Part shown: piece by piece, positions 17,422 through 26,507 of the stretch
Numbering within the stretch: position 1 is the stretch's first letter
Layout of the letters: each line of letters starts with the position of its first letter
Source of the DNA: Acidobacteriota bacterium
GTDB taxonomy: Bacteria > Acidobacteriota > UBA6911
Reading direction: 5' to 3'
Assembly (NCBI GenBank): GCA_012719355.1
Contig: JAAYAM010000091.1
Span: 1-47,145 of the forward strand
Length of the DNA stretch: 47,145 nt
The notes under the pieces: generated by a model
Database searches by the model: none
Told to the model about the DNA's origin: nothing
Seen by the model: the letters and a program-made list of their open reading frames with translations, nothing else
Position numbers and translations under genes: made by a program

Positions 17422-17470
17422 GTCATCGAGGAGAAGCCTCCTGAAGCAGTCGGATGAGCCGATCGAAACC

Positions 17471-18655
17471 ATGTTTGATGCCGCGGACCGCAAATTCATG
17501 AAAAAGGCGCTGTCTTTGGCCGAGAAGGGGCTGGGGATGGCGAGCCCGAACCCGAGTGTCGGGTGTGTGATCGTCAACGCAGGGCGAATTGTGGGCCAGG
17601 GCCGGCACGAGTACGCGCGTGTTGACCACGCCGAGGTCCACGCGTTGCGTCAGGCTGGTGAACTGGCGCGCGGAGCGACCGCATATGTGACGCTGGAGCC
17701 GTGCTGCCATCACGGAAGGACGCCGCCATGCGTGCACCGGGTGATTGAAGCCGGGATCCGCAGGGTGGTGGTCGGCAGGACGGATCCGAATCCTGCTGTC
17801 TCGGGACGCGGTATAGAAATCCTTCGTTCCGCAGGAATACAGGTGGATGCCGGTCTGATGAAGGAAGAAGCGGGGAGGATCATCGAGCCTTTTGCATGCC
17901 GGATTACTTCCGGCCTTCCGCTGGTAATCTCCAAGGTCGGAATGTCGCTCGACGGCAAGATCGGCACGGCCAGAAACGCCGATCCCTCCATCAGCTCTCC
18001 GGAGGGGAAGGAATTCGGACACTCATTGAGGCTGCGTACGGATGCGCTGCTTGTGGGCGTGGGAACGGTTCTGGCAGACAATCCGCTGCTCACATACAGA
18101 GGAAAGCTTCCGAAGGCGCGTCCGCTGCTGCGTGTGATACTCGATCCCATGCTTCAGACTCCACCGGCTTCGCGCGTTTTTGAAAATCCGTCGCCCGTCC
18201 TGGTTTTCTGCCGAGATGCGGCGCCAGGCGCCTGCCGGCAACAACTCGAGGATCGCGGTGCGGAAGTCGTCAGCGTCCCGGGTTCGGAAGACGAACTCGA
18301 TCTGGTTGCCGTCCTCGCTGAGTTGGGGAAGAGAGATGTTTTGGGCTTGCTGGTGGAAGGAGGAAGCCGGATCCACTGGGCATTCCTTTCGAGGGGACTG
18401 GTCGACGTTTTTTATTTCATCATCGCGCCCCTGGTGCTTGGCGGAAACGATGCCGTTCCGTCTGTAGGAGGGCGGGGGTATGACTCCGCCGCGGAGGCCT
18501 TGAAGTTCAGGATCCGGAAATCCTTTCATGTGGGGCCGGACATTGTACTTGAGGCATATCCTTCCTGTTCGCGATCGATTATCTCTCCGTGGCTTTCTTC
18601 AGATACAGTTCCATCCGGCGTGCCAGATCCCGTGACTTCATCAGATCCGAAATAA
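17471..18655 (+). CDS. ribD: Riboflavin biosynthesis deaminase/reductase RibD
   Basis: A 394-residue bifunctional enzyme: the N-terminal zinc deaminase (HAEVHAL, then PCCHHGRTPPC) and the C-terminal reductase (from about residue 150: VISKVGMSLDGKIGTA, LLVGVGTVLADNPLLT, LLVEGGSRIHWAFL) act on the pyrimidine intermediates of riboflavin synthesis. The start ATG at 17471 lies 49 bp after corC; its ribosome site is weak. The protein is about 30 residues longer than usual: the family normally ends near VLEAYP, and the tail is the part that overlaps thiE on the other strand. ribE, ribBA and ribH are not in the window. No FMN riboswitch is seen upstream. Confidence 0.93.
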   Translation: MFDAADRKFMKKALSLAEKGLGMASPNPSVGCVIVNAGRIVGQGRHEYARVDHAEVHALRQAGELARGATAYVTLEPCCHHGRTPPCVHRVIEAGIRRVVVGRTDPNPAVSGRGIEILRSAGIQVDAGLMKEEAGRIIEPFACRITSGLPLVISKVGMSLDGKIGTARNADPSISSPEGKEFGHSLRLRTDALLVGVGTVLADNPLLTYRGKLPKARPLLRVILDPMLQTPPASRVFENPSPVLVFCRDAAPGACRQQLEDRGAEVVSVPGSEDELDLVAVLAELGKRDVLGLLVEGGSRIHWAFLSRGLVDVFYFIIAPLVLGGNDAVPSVGGRGYDSAAEALKFRIRKSFHVGPDIVLEAYPSCSRSIISPWLSSDTVPSGVPDPVTSSDPK

Positions 18656-19208
18656 CGGCGACGCTTGCCGCACCCGCTGCCAGGATCTCGGGTACCCGGG
18701 CAAGCCTTATACCCCCGATCGCAACAACCGGGAGCGGTGAGATCGCGCAAATCCGTCTGAGCCGCTGAATTCCGACCGCCGGAGACGGGTTGTCTTTTGT
18801 TGAGGTTTCGTAAACGGGGCCGAACCCTATGTACTGTATGGGGAGGCCAAAAGCCCGACGCGCCTGTACACTCGAGTGCGTCGAGAATCCGATGATGCGG
18901 TCGTTCCCGAGGAGTGAACGCGCCGCGTCCGGCGGAAGATCGTCCTGGCCGAGATGCACGCCCATTGCACCTGAAGACAATGCAAGATCACAGCGGTCGT
19001 TGACCACAAGCGTTACGCCTTTTCCTATCGCGAAATCGACGCATTTTGTGAGATCGCGCAGCAGTTCCTGCAGCGGTGTTGACTTGTCGCGGATCTGTAC
19101 CAGTGTGGCCCCGCCCCGCACCAGATCCTTGAGAATGCTCAGATGGCTGGGCCGGCGGGAGAGTTTCCTGTCGGTTATCGGGTATACAGGCGGCAACTCG
19201 AAACGCAT
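18579..19208 (-). CDS. thiE: Thiamine-phosphate synthase
   Basis: A 209-residue TIM-barrel enzyme that joins HMP-pyrophosphate and thiazole phosphate to thiamine phosphate. Typical stretches are VYPITDRKLS, GGATLVQIRDK, VNDRCDLALSSGAMGVHLGQDDLP, GFSTHS, YIGFGPVYETSTK and VVAIGGI. The ATG at 19208 is 2 bp after the accC stop, so it is the third gene of the accB-accC-thiE operon, an unusual place for it. A longer frame reaching 19517 would lie inside accC and is not believed. Its last 77 bp overlap the 3' end of ribD on the opposite strand. No TPP riboswitch is seen. Confidence 0.93.
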   Translation of the reverse strand: MRFELPPVYPITDRKLSRRPSHLSILKDLVRGGATLVQIRDKSTPLQELLRDLTKCVDFAIGKGVTLVVNDRCDLALSSGAMGVHLGQDDLPPDAARSLLGNDRIIGFSTHSSVQARRAFGLPIQYIGFGPVYETSTKDNPSPAVGIQRLRRICAISPLPVVAIGGIRLARVPEILAAGAASVAVISDLMKSRDLARRMELYLKKATER

Positions 19209-19210
19209 CG

Positions 19211-20539
19211 TCAGAACTTTTCCAGAAACCGGGTATGGATGCGGCCGGCTCGGAAGTTTTCGTCCCGGAGAATCTTCTGATGGAGAGGGATGGTAGTCTT
19301 GACTCCTTCGACGACCGTCATCTCGAGGGCCCGTTTCATCCTGTTGATTGCTTCCTGTCGGTCCCTTCCGCAGGTTATCACTTTGGCGATCAGCGAGTCG
19401 TAAAAGGGTGAAACGACATATTCGGTGTACGCGGCCGTGTCGACCCTCACTCCTATTCCGGTAGGCGGGTGGAAAGTCGTCAGCTTTCCCGGTGACGGGA
19501 AGAACGTGTCGGGGCATTCGGCGTTAATGCGGCACTCTATGGCGTTTCCACGTATTGCAATGTTCTTCTGCGTGTATCCGAGTTTCTCGCCGGCGGCGAT
19601 TCTGATCTGTTCCTTGATGAGGTCCACTCCGACGACCAGCTCGGTAACGCCGTGCTCGACCTGAATCCTTGTGTTCATCTCCATGAAGTAGAAGTTGTGC
19701 TTCTCGTCGACGATGAACTCCATTGTGCCGGCATTGGTATAGTTCACGGCCCGTGCCGCCCTGACTGCCAGCTCTCCGATATGGTTCCTCAATTCCGGCG
19801 TGAGATAGCACGACGGTGCCTCTTCCAGCAGTTTCTGATACCGCCTCTGAATCGAGCACTCGCGCTCTCCGAGGTGGACGACGGTTCCAAAACGGTCTGC
19901 CAGGATCTGAAACTCGATATGCCGGGCGACCGGGATATACTTCTCGAGGTAGACATCGCCGGAGCCGAAGGCCGCCGACGCTTCGTTCTGTGCGACTTCC
20001 AAAGCCGCCGGGAGTTCCTCCGGTGTCGAGATGATGCGCATTCCCTTGCCGCCGCCGCCGGCAGAGGCCTTGACGATGACGGGATACCCCATTTCTCTGG
20101 CTTTGCCTGCAGCCGTCACGGTGCTCTTGATCTTTTCGGTCCCTGGCACAACCGGCACCCCGGCATCTTTCATGGCTTTTCGGGCGGCTTCCTTGTCGCC
20201 CATCATCCGGATGACCTCGGGCGACGGGCCTATGAAGGTTATGCCGCATGCTTCGCAGACCTCAGCGAAGTACGCGCTTTCTGCCAGGAAACCGTATCCG
20301 GGATGAATGGCGTCGGTGTTTGTGATTTCCGCCGCGCTTATCACGGCAGGGATGTTCAGGTAGCTTTCGCTGCTGGAAGCGGGACCGATGCAGACGGCTT
20401 CGTCAGCGAAGCGGACGTGGAGCGAATGCTGATCCGCCTGAGAATAGACTGCGACCGTGGGGATTCCCAGTTCCTTGCATGCGCAGATGATGCGCAACGC
20501 AATCTCTCCCCTGTTCGCTATCAGGATCTTTCGAAACAT
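19211..20539 (-). CDS. accC: Biotin carboxylase, acetyl-CoA carboxylase subunit
   Basis: A 442-residue ATP-grasp enzyme that carboxylates biotin on AccB with bicarbonate and ATP, the first half-reaction of fatty acid synthesis. Seen are [29 protein letters not shown], the ATP loop [11 protein letters not shown] and the catalytic stretch [18 protein letters not shown], which has Gly where Pro is usual. I chose the ATG at 20539, where homology begins, 13 bp after accB. It is co-transcribed with accB before it and thiE after it. accA and accD are elsewhere. Confidence 0.97.
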   Translation of the reverse strand: MFRKILIANRGEIALRIICACKELGIPTVAVYSQADQHSLHVRFADEAVCIGPASSSESYLNIPAVISAAEITNTDAIHPGYGFLAESAYFAEVCEACGITFIGPSPEVIRMMGDKEAARKAMKDAGVPVVPGTEKIKSTVTAAGKAREMGYPVIVKASAGGGGKGMRIISTPEELPAALEVAQNEASAAFGSGDVYLEKYIPVARHIEFQILADRFGTVVHLGERECSIQRRYQKLLEEAPSCYLTPELRNHIGELAVRAARAVNYTNAGTMEFIVDEKHNFYFMEMNTRIQVEHGVTELVVGVDLIKEQIRIAAGEKLGYTQKNIAIRGNAIECRINAECPDTFFPSPGKLTTFHPPTGIGVRVDTAAYTEYVVSPFYDSLIAKVITCGRDRQEAINRMKRALEMTVVEGVKTTIPLHQKILRDENFRAGRIHTRFLEKF

Positions 20540-20552
20540 TGCCAAACCAGCC

Positions 20553-21029
20553 TTATTGTTGGGGTCGGATGGCAAAAAGCTTTTGCCCGAATTCGACCGG
20601 ACTGCCGTTTTCAAAATAGATCCGGACAACCTCTCCCGCAATGTCAGACGGGATCTCGTTCATGAGCTTCATTGCTTCGACCAGGCACAGAATAGTCCCT
20701 TCACTGACGTGGTCACCCGTCTTCACATAGGGTTCTGCTTCCGGAGAAGGGGCCCGGTAGGCCGTGCCTACGATCGGAGAGGTAATTATGTGGAGTCCGC
20801 TCTCTTCATCCTCTGAACTGACGGCCGCTCGGACGGCTGTTTCAGCGGCAGCCGGCGAAGAAGTCGTGAAGCTGGTCCTGGCCTTGGGGGACGGGATTGG
20901 TGCAGGAACCGATTCCCGCGTGAGTTCCCGCTTCAGTCTGATTTTCGTGTCTGAATGCTCCAGTTCGAATTCGACTATGTCGCTCTGGAGGACTTCGTGG
21001 ATAAGATCTTTTACTTCGTTGATGTCCAT
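20553..21029 (-). CDS. accB: Biotin carboxyl carrier protein
   Basis: A 158-residue BCCP. The N-terminal helix ([14 protein letters not shown]) is followed by an Ala/Ser/Pro-rich linker (about 40-75) and a biotinyl domain in which Lys121 of EAMKLMNE is the biotin site. It carries carboxybiotin between AccC and the carboxyltransferase. AGGAA lies 7 nt before the ATG. It leads the accB-accC-thiE operon, with a strong promoter about 85 bp upstream. Length and layout are normal for the family. Confidence 0.97.
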   Translation of the reverse strand: MDINEVKDLIHEVLQSDIVEFELEHSDTKIRLKRELTRESVPAPIPSPKARTSFTTSSPAAAETAVRAAVSSEDEESGLHIITSPIVGTAYRAPSPEAEPYVKTGDHVSEGTILCLVEAMKLMNEIPSDIAGEVVRIYFENGSPVEFGQKLFAIRPQQ

Positions 21030-21111
21030 GAACTAGTTCCTGGTGTGCATGATCGGCTGATTCAGCGGCAGCGGACGAACACGACAAGTGATCCGTTGGC
21101 GCGAGGGGCGG

Positions 21112-21141
21112 ATAATAACACCAATGAGCGGGACTTGTCAA
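21112..21141 (-). promoter_or_regulatory. Promoter for accB-accC-thiE
   Basis: On the minus strand a perfect -35 TTGACA (21136-21141) and a -10 TATTAT (21112-21117, 5/6, with an extended TG one base before) are spaced by 18 bp. It lies between the pilQ-end hairpin and accB. Confidence 0.7.
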
Positions 21142-21175
21142 AACCGTGTGAAATCTGTGCCTTGTCGTCGGGCTT

Positions 21176-21206
21176 CCTGACCGGGACGTGTGCAGTCCCG
21201 GTCAGG
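21176..21206 (-). terminator. Strong hairpin after pilQ
   Basis: A perfect 12-bp stem CCTGACCGGGAC (21176-21187) / GTCCCGGTCAGG (21195-21206) with a 7-nt loop begins 11 bp after the pilQ stop. No T-run follows on the minus strand, so it may act as a 3'-end stabiliser or a non-classical terminator rather than a simple intrinsic one. Confidence 0.6.
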
Positions 21207-21217
21207 GATGATGGTGG

Positions 21218-23311
21218 CTATTTTATTATCCGTGGAGTCACGAAGAAGAGCACTTCCTGGGTGCTGCGCGAGACAGCCGTCCGGCGGAAGAGGTTGCCGA
21301 TGACGGGCAGGGAACCCAGTCCGGGGACTTTGTCCTGAGCGTCCGATTCCTGGTCGATCAGAATTCCTCCGATTACGGTGGTGCCGCCGTCGGTGACGAG
21401 CACCCGCGTAGTCGACTCACTGGTCCGGATTGAAGGAATGCCGTTTACATGTCTGCCGAAATCCGGCGTGTTGTTCTCGACTTTCAGGTCGAGGACGATG
21501 TTGCCTTCATACGTGATCTGGGGCGTGACTGTCAAAGTCAGAGCTGCGTTCTGGAACTGCACGCTGATCGTATTGTTGGCGATGATCTGAACCGGGAACC
21601 GCAGTCCCTGGGTGATGACGGCAGGGCTGTTGTTCTGGGCGGTGACTTTCGGCTGCGAAATCAGTTTGGCCAGCCCCTTGCTCTCACCTGCGGTAATTGC
21701 GGCATCGAGCAGGAACGTGTCGAAGATATTGCCGATCGATATTCCGACTCCGCCGAAAGCCTTGGTAGCGGGCAGGTTGACATTGTAATTGCCCGCGTTC
21801 TGGCTGGAGGTTCCGGTGCTGACCGCCGCCGATTCCGTTGCCTGATCTGAAGCCGCGCCCCTTCCCGTAACAGGATTGCCGGCGACGAACGTGCTGGTTG
21901 GAGTCGCGCTTGGACGGGTGCCGCCGATGGTACCGAAGGTATTGGGGCCGCCGACCGTGACTCGCTGCAGGTTGCCGCCGACGAAGCCGAACTGAATTCC
22001 TATATCGCGCGCGAAATCGCGTGTCGCCGACACCACCCTTGCCTCGATTTCCACCTGGGGCTGAGAGGTGTCAAGGGTGTCGATCAACTGTATCATTCTG
22101 CTGACGGACTCGGGAATGTCGGTAAGGATCAGCGCATTGGTCCGCTCGTCGACAACGACCGTCCCCCTCGCCGTCTTCTGATCGGCGAGAATTTCCGAGA
22201 GCGAGTCCGCTTTGGCGTAGTTCAGTCTTCTAATCCGGGTTTCGAGGTCCGCGGCGAGGAGATTGGCCTTTTTGAGGGCTTCTCTCTGCTGCGCCTCCTC
22301 CTGGAGAGTCGCTTTCCTCGTGACCCTGATCAGGTTGCCTTCAATCTGTTTGTCCAGACCGTTGGTCACAAGTGCCATCTCGAAGATCTGGTCCCACGGC
22401 ATTTTTTCTCCCTTGATCGAGATTTTGCCTTTGATGTCGGGGTCCAGGACGATGTTGATTCCTCCCTCTTCCGCCATGAGCCTGAAGAAGTCGATGAGAG
22501 GTATTTCGACCAGATCCAGCGTCAGGGGCTGTCCCGAGAATCGCAAATGGCTTGACGCGACCGCGGGCGCAGGAGGCGCGGGATTCTTCGGAGCCGGCGG
22601 CTCCAGCGGGAGCCGCGGTGGATTCGAGAAATCGTCGGCCTTCGCCATCCGGACCGTTGGAAGCGTCGCTTTTGCCGGGGGTGCCGGCTTTGGAGTCTCC
22701 TGCACAACCGGCTTCGGCTTGACTGCAAGCGGAGGCGCCGGCTTGGCTGCTGCCGGAGTCGGTCTTACCTCAGGCGCAGGGGCCGGTGGGGCAACCGCGG
22801 ACTTCACCACGGGAGCGGGTTTGGGAACGTCAGTGTCGAAGACAATTCTGACTGAACTTGCATCGCTGGTGATCCTGTGTTTGCCGTGCGTTTCCTCGAG
22901 GTCAAATACGACACGCGCGATGGGAGAAGGGATGTCCTGAAACTGCTGCACCCGTACTCTCTTTACGGCGGCCGCATTTACTGCGAGGCGTGTGAAGCTC
23001 ACCTTGTTCCGGGTGTTGGGGAAATCGAGCACCAGCCGGGCGGGATCCTCAACGAAGAAGTCCTGGGGAGCAATGAGCCTGTCGGTCATGACTGTAACGG
23101 TCAGGTTATCCGCGTCTGGATCGATCTTTATGTCAGTGATCGCGCCGGGTCCGGAAGTCTCCGCTGCCTTTGCCGCAGAACTGTCTCGAGACGGCCCGGC
23201 ACCGACGGAATTATCTTGAGCACTGTCCGTTCTGGGAACGGCAAATGCCAGGATAAAGAGAAGAGCTGCCAGTGTGAGCCCCTTCACTCTGATCAATGCA
23301 AGATTTTTCAT
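21218..23311 (-). CDS. pilQ: Type IV pilus secretin PilQ
   Basis: A 697-residue outer-membrane secretin through which the pilus passes. After a signal peptide come one AMIN domain (about 55-160, peptidoglycan binding), a Pro/Ala-rich linker (about 165-245), an STN/N0 domain (LTLDLVEIPLIDFFRLMAEEGGINIV), an N1 domain (about 345-425) and the secretin barrel (VEIEARVVSATRDFARDIGIQF to the end, with VPGLGSLPVIGNLFR and VLFFVTPRIIK). A Ser/Thr/Gly-rich insert lies around 470-525. Many PilQ have two or three AMIN domains; only one is clear here. It is the last gene of pilMNOPQ, 10 bp after pilP, and a strong hairpin follows. Confidence 0.95.
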   Translation of the reverse strand: MKNLALIRVKGLTLAALLFILAFAVPRTDSAQDNSVGAGPSRDSSAAKAAETSGPGAITDIKIDPDADNLTVTVMTDRLIAPQDFFVEDPARLVLDFPNTRNKVSFTRLAVNAAAVKRVRVQQFQDIPSPIARVVFDLEETHGKHRITSDASSVRIVFDTDVPKPAPVVKSAVAPPAPAPEVRPTPAAAKPAPPLAVKPKPVVQETPKPAPPAKATLPTVRMAKADDFSNPPRLPLEPPAPKNPAPPAPAVASSHLRFSGQPLTLDLVEIPLIDFFRLMAEEGGINIVLDPDIKGKISIKGEKMPWDQIFEMALVTNGLDKQIEGNLIRVTRKATLQEEAQQREALKKANLLAADLETRIRRLNYAKADSLSEILADQKTARGTVVVDERTNALILTDIPESVSRMIQLIDTLDTSQPQVEIEARVVSATRDFARDIGIQFGFVGGNLQRVTVGGPNTFGTIGGTRPSATPTSTFVAGNPVTGRGAASDQATESAAVSTGTSSQNAGNYNVNLPATKAFGGVGISIGNIFDTFLLDAAITAGESKGLAKLISQPKVTAQNNSPAVITQGLRFPVQIIANNTISVQFQNAALTLTVTPQITYEGNIVLDLKVENNTPDFGRHVNGIPSIRTSESTTRVLVTDGGTTVIGGILIDQESDAQDKVPGLGSLPVIGNLFRRTAVSRSTQEVLFFVTPRIIK

Positions 23312-23321
23312 ACCAGTTATC

Positions 23322-23819
23322 CTATGGTGTCCTTAGCCTTTTGGTCACATCCTGAGTCAGGATCTTTCCGGATCTCAGCCTGGTTTCACGAACGAGCGTA
23401 ATGGAGTCGACATCAATGGTTTTAAGATACCCGTCAAAAAGCCTGTCTCCTTCGCGTAGGAAGTACGCTCGGTTGTCGGCCCCGCGGACGACGGCCAGCC
23501 GCCCCGATCCACGAAGCGAGATTCCCTGGAGAACTGCCTGGGCGATATAGGTGCCGGCTATTCCCGGTGGCGGAAGCCCTCGCGACAGTTCCTCGTCAGC
23601 CGGCTTGTCTTTTTTGATGAGGAGCAATGGATTCAGGAACGGGTCCCTCCGGTTGGTCGGCCTGAAGGGCACTCCGGCAGTCCGCACCTCGGAGGCGACA
23701 GATCTTTTCGCAGGTTCCACGCCGGCCGTCGCCTCCGGATTGCCGCTCCGTGCGATTGGAACGTTAAGGAGAAGCGTTGCAAGCAACGCGAGAATTACTC
23801 TTGAGCAGTTGACTTTCAC
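23322..23819 (-). CDS. pilP: Type IV pilus assembly protein PilP
   Basis: A 165-residue protein with an N-terminal hydrophobic segment, in lipoprotein position but without a clear lipobox Cys, and a C-terminal PilP fold (RRDPFLNP, then LQGISLRGSGRLAVVRGADNRAYFLREGDRLFDGYLKTID). PilP links PilN/PilO of the inner membrane to PilQ. Its ATG overlaps the pilO stop by 4 bp. Its place between pilO and pilQ supports the call more than sequence alone. Confidence 0.9.
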   Translation of the reverse strand: MKVNCSRVILALLATLLLNVPIARSGNPEATAGVEPAKRSVASEVRTAGVPFRPTNRRDPFLNPLLLIKKDKPADEELSRGLPPPGIAGTYIAQAVLQGISLRGSGRLAVVRGADNRAYFLREGDRLFDGYLKTIDVDSITLVRETRLRSGKILTQDVTKRLRTP

Positions 23820-24433
23820 CGCCGCGCCTCCTTCTTTACATCATCGGTCTGATCGGGGGGCTGATCTTCCCTGAAAACAAAGGTTGTCGCCGTGCAGGCC
23901 GCAGTGAGGGTTCTCCTTGTGTCGGGCTGCTTATCCAGTCCTGTGATGGTGATGGATCCGACGTCGATGATTCGTGTCGCCTGGCTGACCTTTTCAAAAA
24001 AGGAGCCCAGGCCGTTGTAGTTGCCTTCGACTTCGATCTTGATCGGCCAATCGGAATAGAACTCGCGCGGGATCACGGGCTGGGGCGTGAACTTCTTGAT
24101 CTTCAGGTTGCTTGACGTCGCCATTGTCTGGACGCTTCTGAGAACGGTGGGAGTCTCTTTTTCCGACGGCAGGATGCTCTGCAGCACTGCGAGCCGCTCC
24201 TCGAGTTGGGCCAGTTTCTGCCTGAAGAGCTTGAGCCGGCTTTCGATAGCCGTTCCCTGGGCAACCGATCGTTCCAGTTCCCGAATGTCTTTGTGGATGG
24301 CATCGCGCTCGTCGATTTTGCCATCCAGGTAATAGAAGTAGAAGACGACAGCCAGGCCGACCAGAACGACGGCAAGGATTACCATCTGAGTCGAACGTGG
24401 CAGATTCTCAAAACGAAAATTATCCAGTGCCAT
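23816..24433 (-). CDS. pilO: Type IV pilus assembly protein PilO
   Basis: A 205-residue inner-membrane protein with a short cytoplasmic N-terminus, one membrane helix (about 18-38), a coiled coil (about 40-90) and a periplasmic ferredoxin-like domain (GNYNGLGSFFEKVSQATRIIDV). It pairs with PilN to align PilM with the secretin. The start is ATG 24433; GGCGGAG, overlapping the pilN stop, is the ribosome site. It overlaps pilP by 4 bp. Confidence 0.93.
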   Translation of the reverse strand: MALDNFRFENLPRSTQMVILAVVLVGLAVVFYFYYLDGKIDERDAIHKDIRELERSVAQGTAIESRLKLFRQKLAQLEERLAVLQSILPSEKETPTVLRSVQTMATSSNLKIKKFTPQPVIPREFYSDWPIKIEVEGNYNGLGSFFEKVSQATRIIDVGSITITGLDKQPDTRRTLTAACTATTFVFREDQPPDQTDDVKKEARR

Positions 24434-24438
24434 TGTCG

Positions 24439-25005
24439 TCACTCCGCCTGAGATTTGCTGATGCTGACGCAAGAGAGGGAGAACTTCGATGCGTCCTTCT
24501 GGTCCTCGATCATATCAAGATCGACACTCTTGAAGATCCCGCTCCCCGCGAGGCCGGTCATGAAGTCGGGGATCACCTCCGGCTGCTGCGTGTAGCCGAC
24601 AATCTTGATCAGATCCGACTTCTGGCTGAGCGATGTGAGCCACAGGACGCCGTTGCTCGGGATGCTTTCGAGCACCTTGTTCAGGAGAAGCACCGGTCCG
24701 GTCTGGTTTTCCTTAAGCTTTTCGATGACGTCGATCCTGTTCTGGCGCATTTTCGTCAGCTGCTCGAATCTGGCGATCTCCTTTTTCAGCATCTGCAGAC
24801 GCTGTTCTTCGAGCCGGAGTCGCTCCCGCCTTTCGGTGCCGGTCTGGATTTGCTGATGCACGTAATACGTCCAGATTCCCATTGCGCCGACTGTAAACAG
24901 GAAGAACGCCGCGAACACAAGGCCCGTCCGCGAGACGTTCAGATTGACAAAGCTCTTGCGTTTGCGGACGACGGTGTGATCTATCAGCAGGTTTACTTTA
25001 ATCAT
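24439..25005 (-). CDS. pilN: Type IV pilus assembly protein PilN
   Basis: A 188-residue bitopic protein: the cytoplasmic N-terminus MIKVNLLIDH contains the PilM-binding INLL-like motif, a membrane helix lies at about 25-45, then a coiled coil and a periplasmic domain with LNKVLESIPSNGVLWLTSLS. It forms the inner-membrane alignment complex with PilM and PilO. The ATG at 25005 is favoured because the INLL motif must be near the start; an ATG at 25026 would overlap pilM. It lies 7 bp after pilM. Confidence 0.93.
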   Translation of the reverse strand: MIKVNLLIDHTVVRKRKSFVNLNVSRTGLVFAAFFLFTVGAMGIWTYYVHQQIQTGTERRERLRLEEQRLQMLKKEIARFEQLTKMRQNRIDVIEKLKENQTGPVLLLNKVLESIPSNGVLWLTSLSQKSDLIKIVGYTQQPEVIPDFMTGLAGSGIFKSVDLDMIEDQKDASKFSLSCVSISKSQAE

Positions 25006-25012
25006 AACCGCT

Positions 25013-26074
25013 CTATCCCTCGGCACTCCGGAGTGCCAGACCGATCGCGATCGCGAGATCCGGAGCGCGTTCGGCGATCATTGAGGCTGAGAATTGATTG
25101 GGGTCGAATTTGATTTTCCGGAAGCTGTCGAATTTCTCGACAGGGATCTCGAATTTCTTGGCCAGGGTCTCTATCAGCCCGGGGGTATGGGCTGCGCCGC
25201 CGCTCACGATCATCCGGTCGATATGGTCTATCGTCGTGGTGGACTTGAAGAAGTCGTAGGTCTTCTGGATTTCCAGACAGATGATCTCGGTGACCGACTC
25301 TATGACGTGGCGCACCTCGCCCGCGTCGATGTTCTCGAGCGTTTCACCGTGTTTGAGACTCTGGGCCTGGCCGTAATTCAGATTGAATTCCTTCTGGATG
25401 AATTCCGTGTACTGGTGCCCTCCGACTCCGACGTCGCGCGTGAAAAGGAAATCAGTGCCGCTGACAATGTTGATCGTCATGGTGGTGGCGCCGATATCGA
25501 GCAGCGCGATCGTGTTCTTGGTTGTCGGCCCGTAGTTGATTTCGTAGGCGTTCTGGAGGGCAAAAGCGTCGACGTCGACCAGAACCGGGGTTTTACCCGC
25601 CATCTTTATGACGCTTGTATAGTCGGTGATCTTGTCTTTTTTGACGGCGACGAGGAGGATGTCCAGGTTGCCCGTTCCCGGATTCTCGCCCAGTACCTGG
25701 TAGTCGAGATTGACGTCGGCGATATCGAAGGGGATGTACTGTTCCGCTTCCCACCTGATCGACTCGGCAAGGTCCTCCTCGCTCTGGGGGGGGAGAGAGA
25801 TTTTCTTTACGATTACCGAGTGACCGGAGATCGACGTGTTGATCCGCCCCGTTTTGATTCGCTGGTTTGTAAAGATGTTGTTGATGGCGTCGGAGACGGG
25901 CAGTTTCGAAATGATTACTCCGTCGACGATGCAGTCCGGCGAGAGCTCTTCGAAGCCGAGGCTGACAAGTTCATACCCTCCGCCGCGCAATGAGCGCAGC
26001 TCGGCTGCTTTGAGCGCGCTTGACCCGATGTCCAGACCAACTGCCTGCCTGTTGCGATTGAGGAGACTTAGCAT
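25013..26074 (-). CDS. pilM: Type IV pilus assembly ATPase-like protein PilM
   Basis: A 353-residue cytoplasmic protein with the actin/FtsA fold: QAVGLDIGSSALKAAEL, then IALLDIGATTMTINIV and RMIVSGGAAHTPGLIETLAKKFEIPVE are the phosphate and adenosine loops. It binds ATP and the PilN tail. I chose ATG 26074; a TTG nine codons upstream (26101) is less likely. It begins pilMNOPQ. A long antisense frame on the plus strand (25094-25993) is only its shadow. Confidence 0.95.
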   Translation of the reverse strand: MLSLLNRNRQAVGLDIGSSALKAAELRSLRGGGYELVSLGFEELSPDCIVDGVIISKLPVSDAINNIFTNQRIKTGRINTSISGHSVIVKKISLPPQSEEDLAESIRWEAEQYIPFDIADVNLDYQVLGENPGTGNLDILLVAVKKDKITDYTSVIKMAGKTPVLVDVDAFALQNAYEINYGPTTKNTIALLDIGATTMTINIVSGTDFLFTRDVGVGGHQYTEFIQKEFNLNYGQAQSLKHGETLENIDAGEVRHVIESVTEIICLEIQKTYDFFKSTTTIDHIDRMIVSGGAAHTPGLIETLAKKFEIPVEKFDSFRKIKFDPNQFSASMIAERAPDLAIAIGLALRSAEG

Positions 26075-26507
26075 ATTATTGTGCGCCTGTCTGATTTGCA
26101 ATTCAGCTGATTCATTGTGATTCCCCAGGAAGATTTCCCGCCGAAGCAGGTCTTCCTGCTACTCTTATCGTTCCGGCCGCCGGTCCTGTTGCGCTTTTTC
26201 TCAACCGGGGAGGTGACTTGGATCACGAATAGTGACATTCCCTGAGCGCCTACGTCCTGACGGCCTGGCTCCGGCCGCGATAACACCGGATTCAACTTGA
26301 TGTTTCTTAGGGCTCTTCCATATTTCAGAAAAGATGCGATAATAGGATTCGCTACGGGCAGGGGTTATCGGGTGTAGTGTCTCCCACGTGCAGTGGGGGT
26401 GTCTCTATACGGAATAACGAATTTCACTCAATTGTTCTTGACACCTCAGTAGCTCTTGGATAGCCTAAAAGATTGTTCTGCTTAGTAGTTAACCGAGGGA
26501 GAATGCA
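26075..26507. other. Divergent intergenic region pilM / rplM
   Basis: This 433-bp stretch separates the divergent pilM and rplM genes and holds no gene I can support. It contains a 6-bp hairpin AGCAGG/CCTGCT at 26145-26160, a 7-bp hairpin (arms CTCCCAC 26381-26387 and GTGGGGG 26393-26399, one wobble pair), and the rplM promoter at 26438-26466. I could not find a convincing promoter for pilM on the minus strand. Confidence 0.5.
26438..26466 (+). promoter_or_regulatory. Promoter for the rplM operon
   Basis: A perfect -35 TTGACA (26438-26443) lies 17 bp before a weak -10 TAGCCT (26461-26466). The predicted start is about 35 nt before the rplM ATG. A downstream leader long enough for an L13-type autoregulatory fold is not seen. 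Confidence 0.6.

Noticed and set aside
18579-19517. Long 312-codon form of thiE
   Set aside because: The extra N-terminal 103 codons lie inside accC and have no similarity to the family; the ATG at 19208 is at the right place.
25094-25993. 299-codon antisense frame opposite pilM
   Set aside because: pilM is clear with motifs and operon context; the opposite frame is a shadow.
26381-26399. Hairpin before rplM as an intrinsic terminator or L13 leader
   Set aside because: No gene on the plus strand ends before it, no T-run follows, and it is upstream of the promoter, so it is not in the rplM mRNA.
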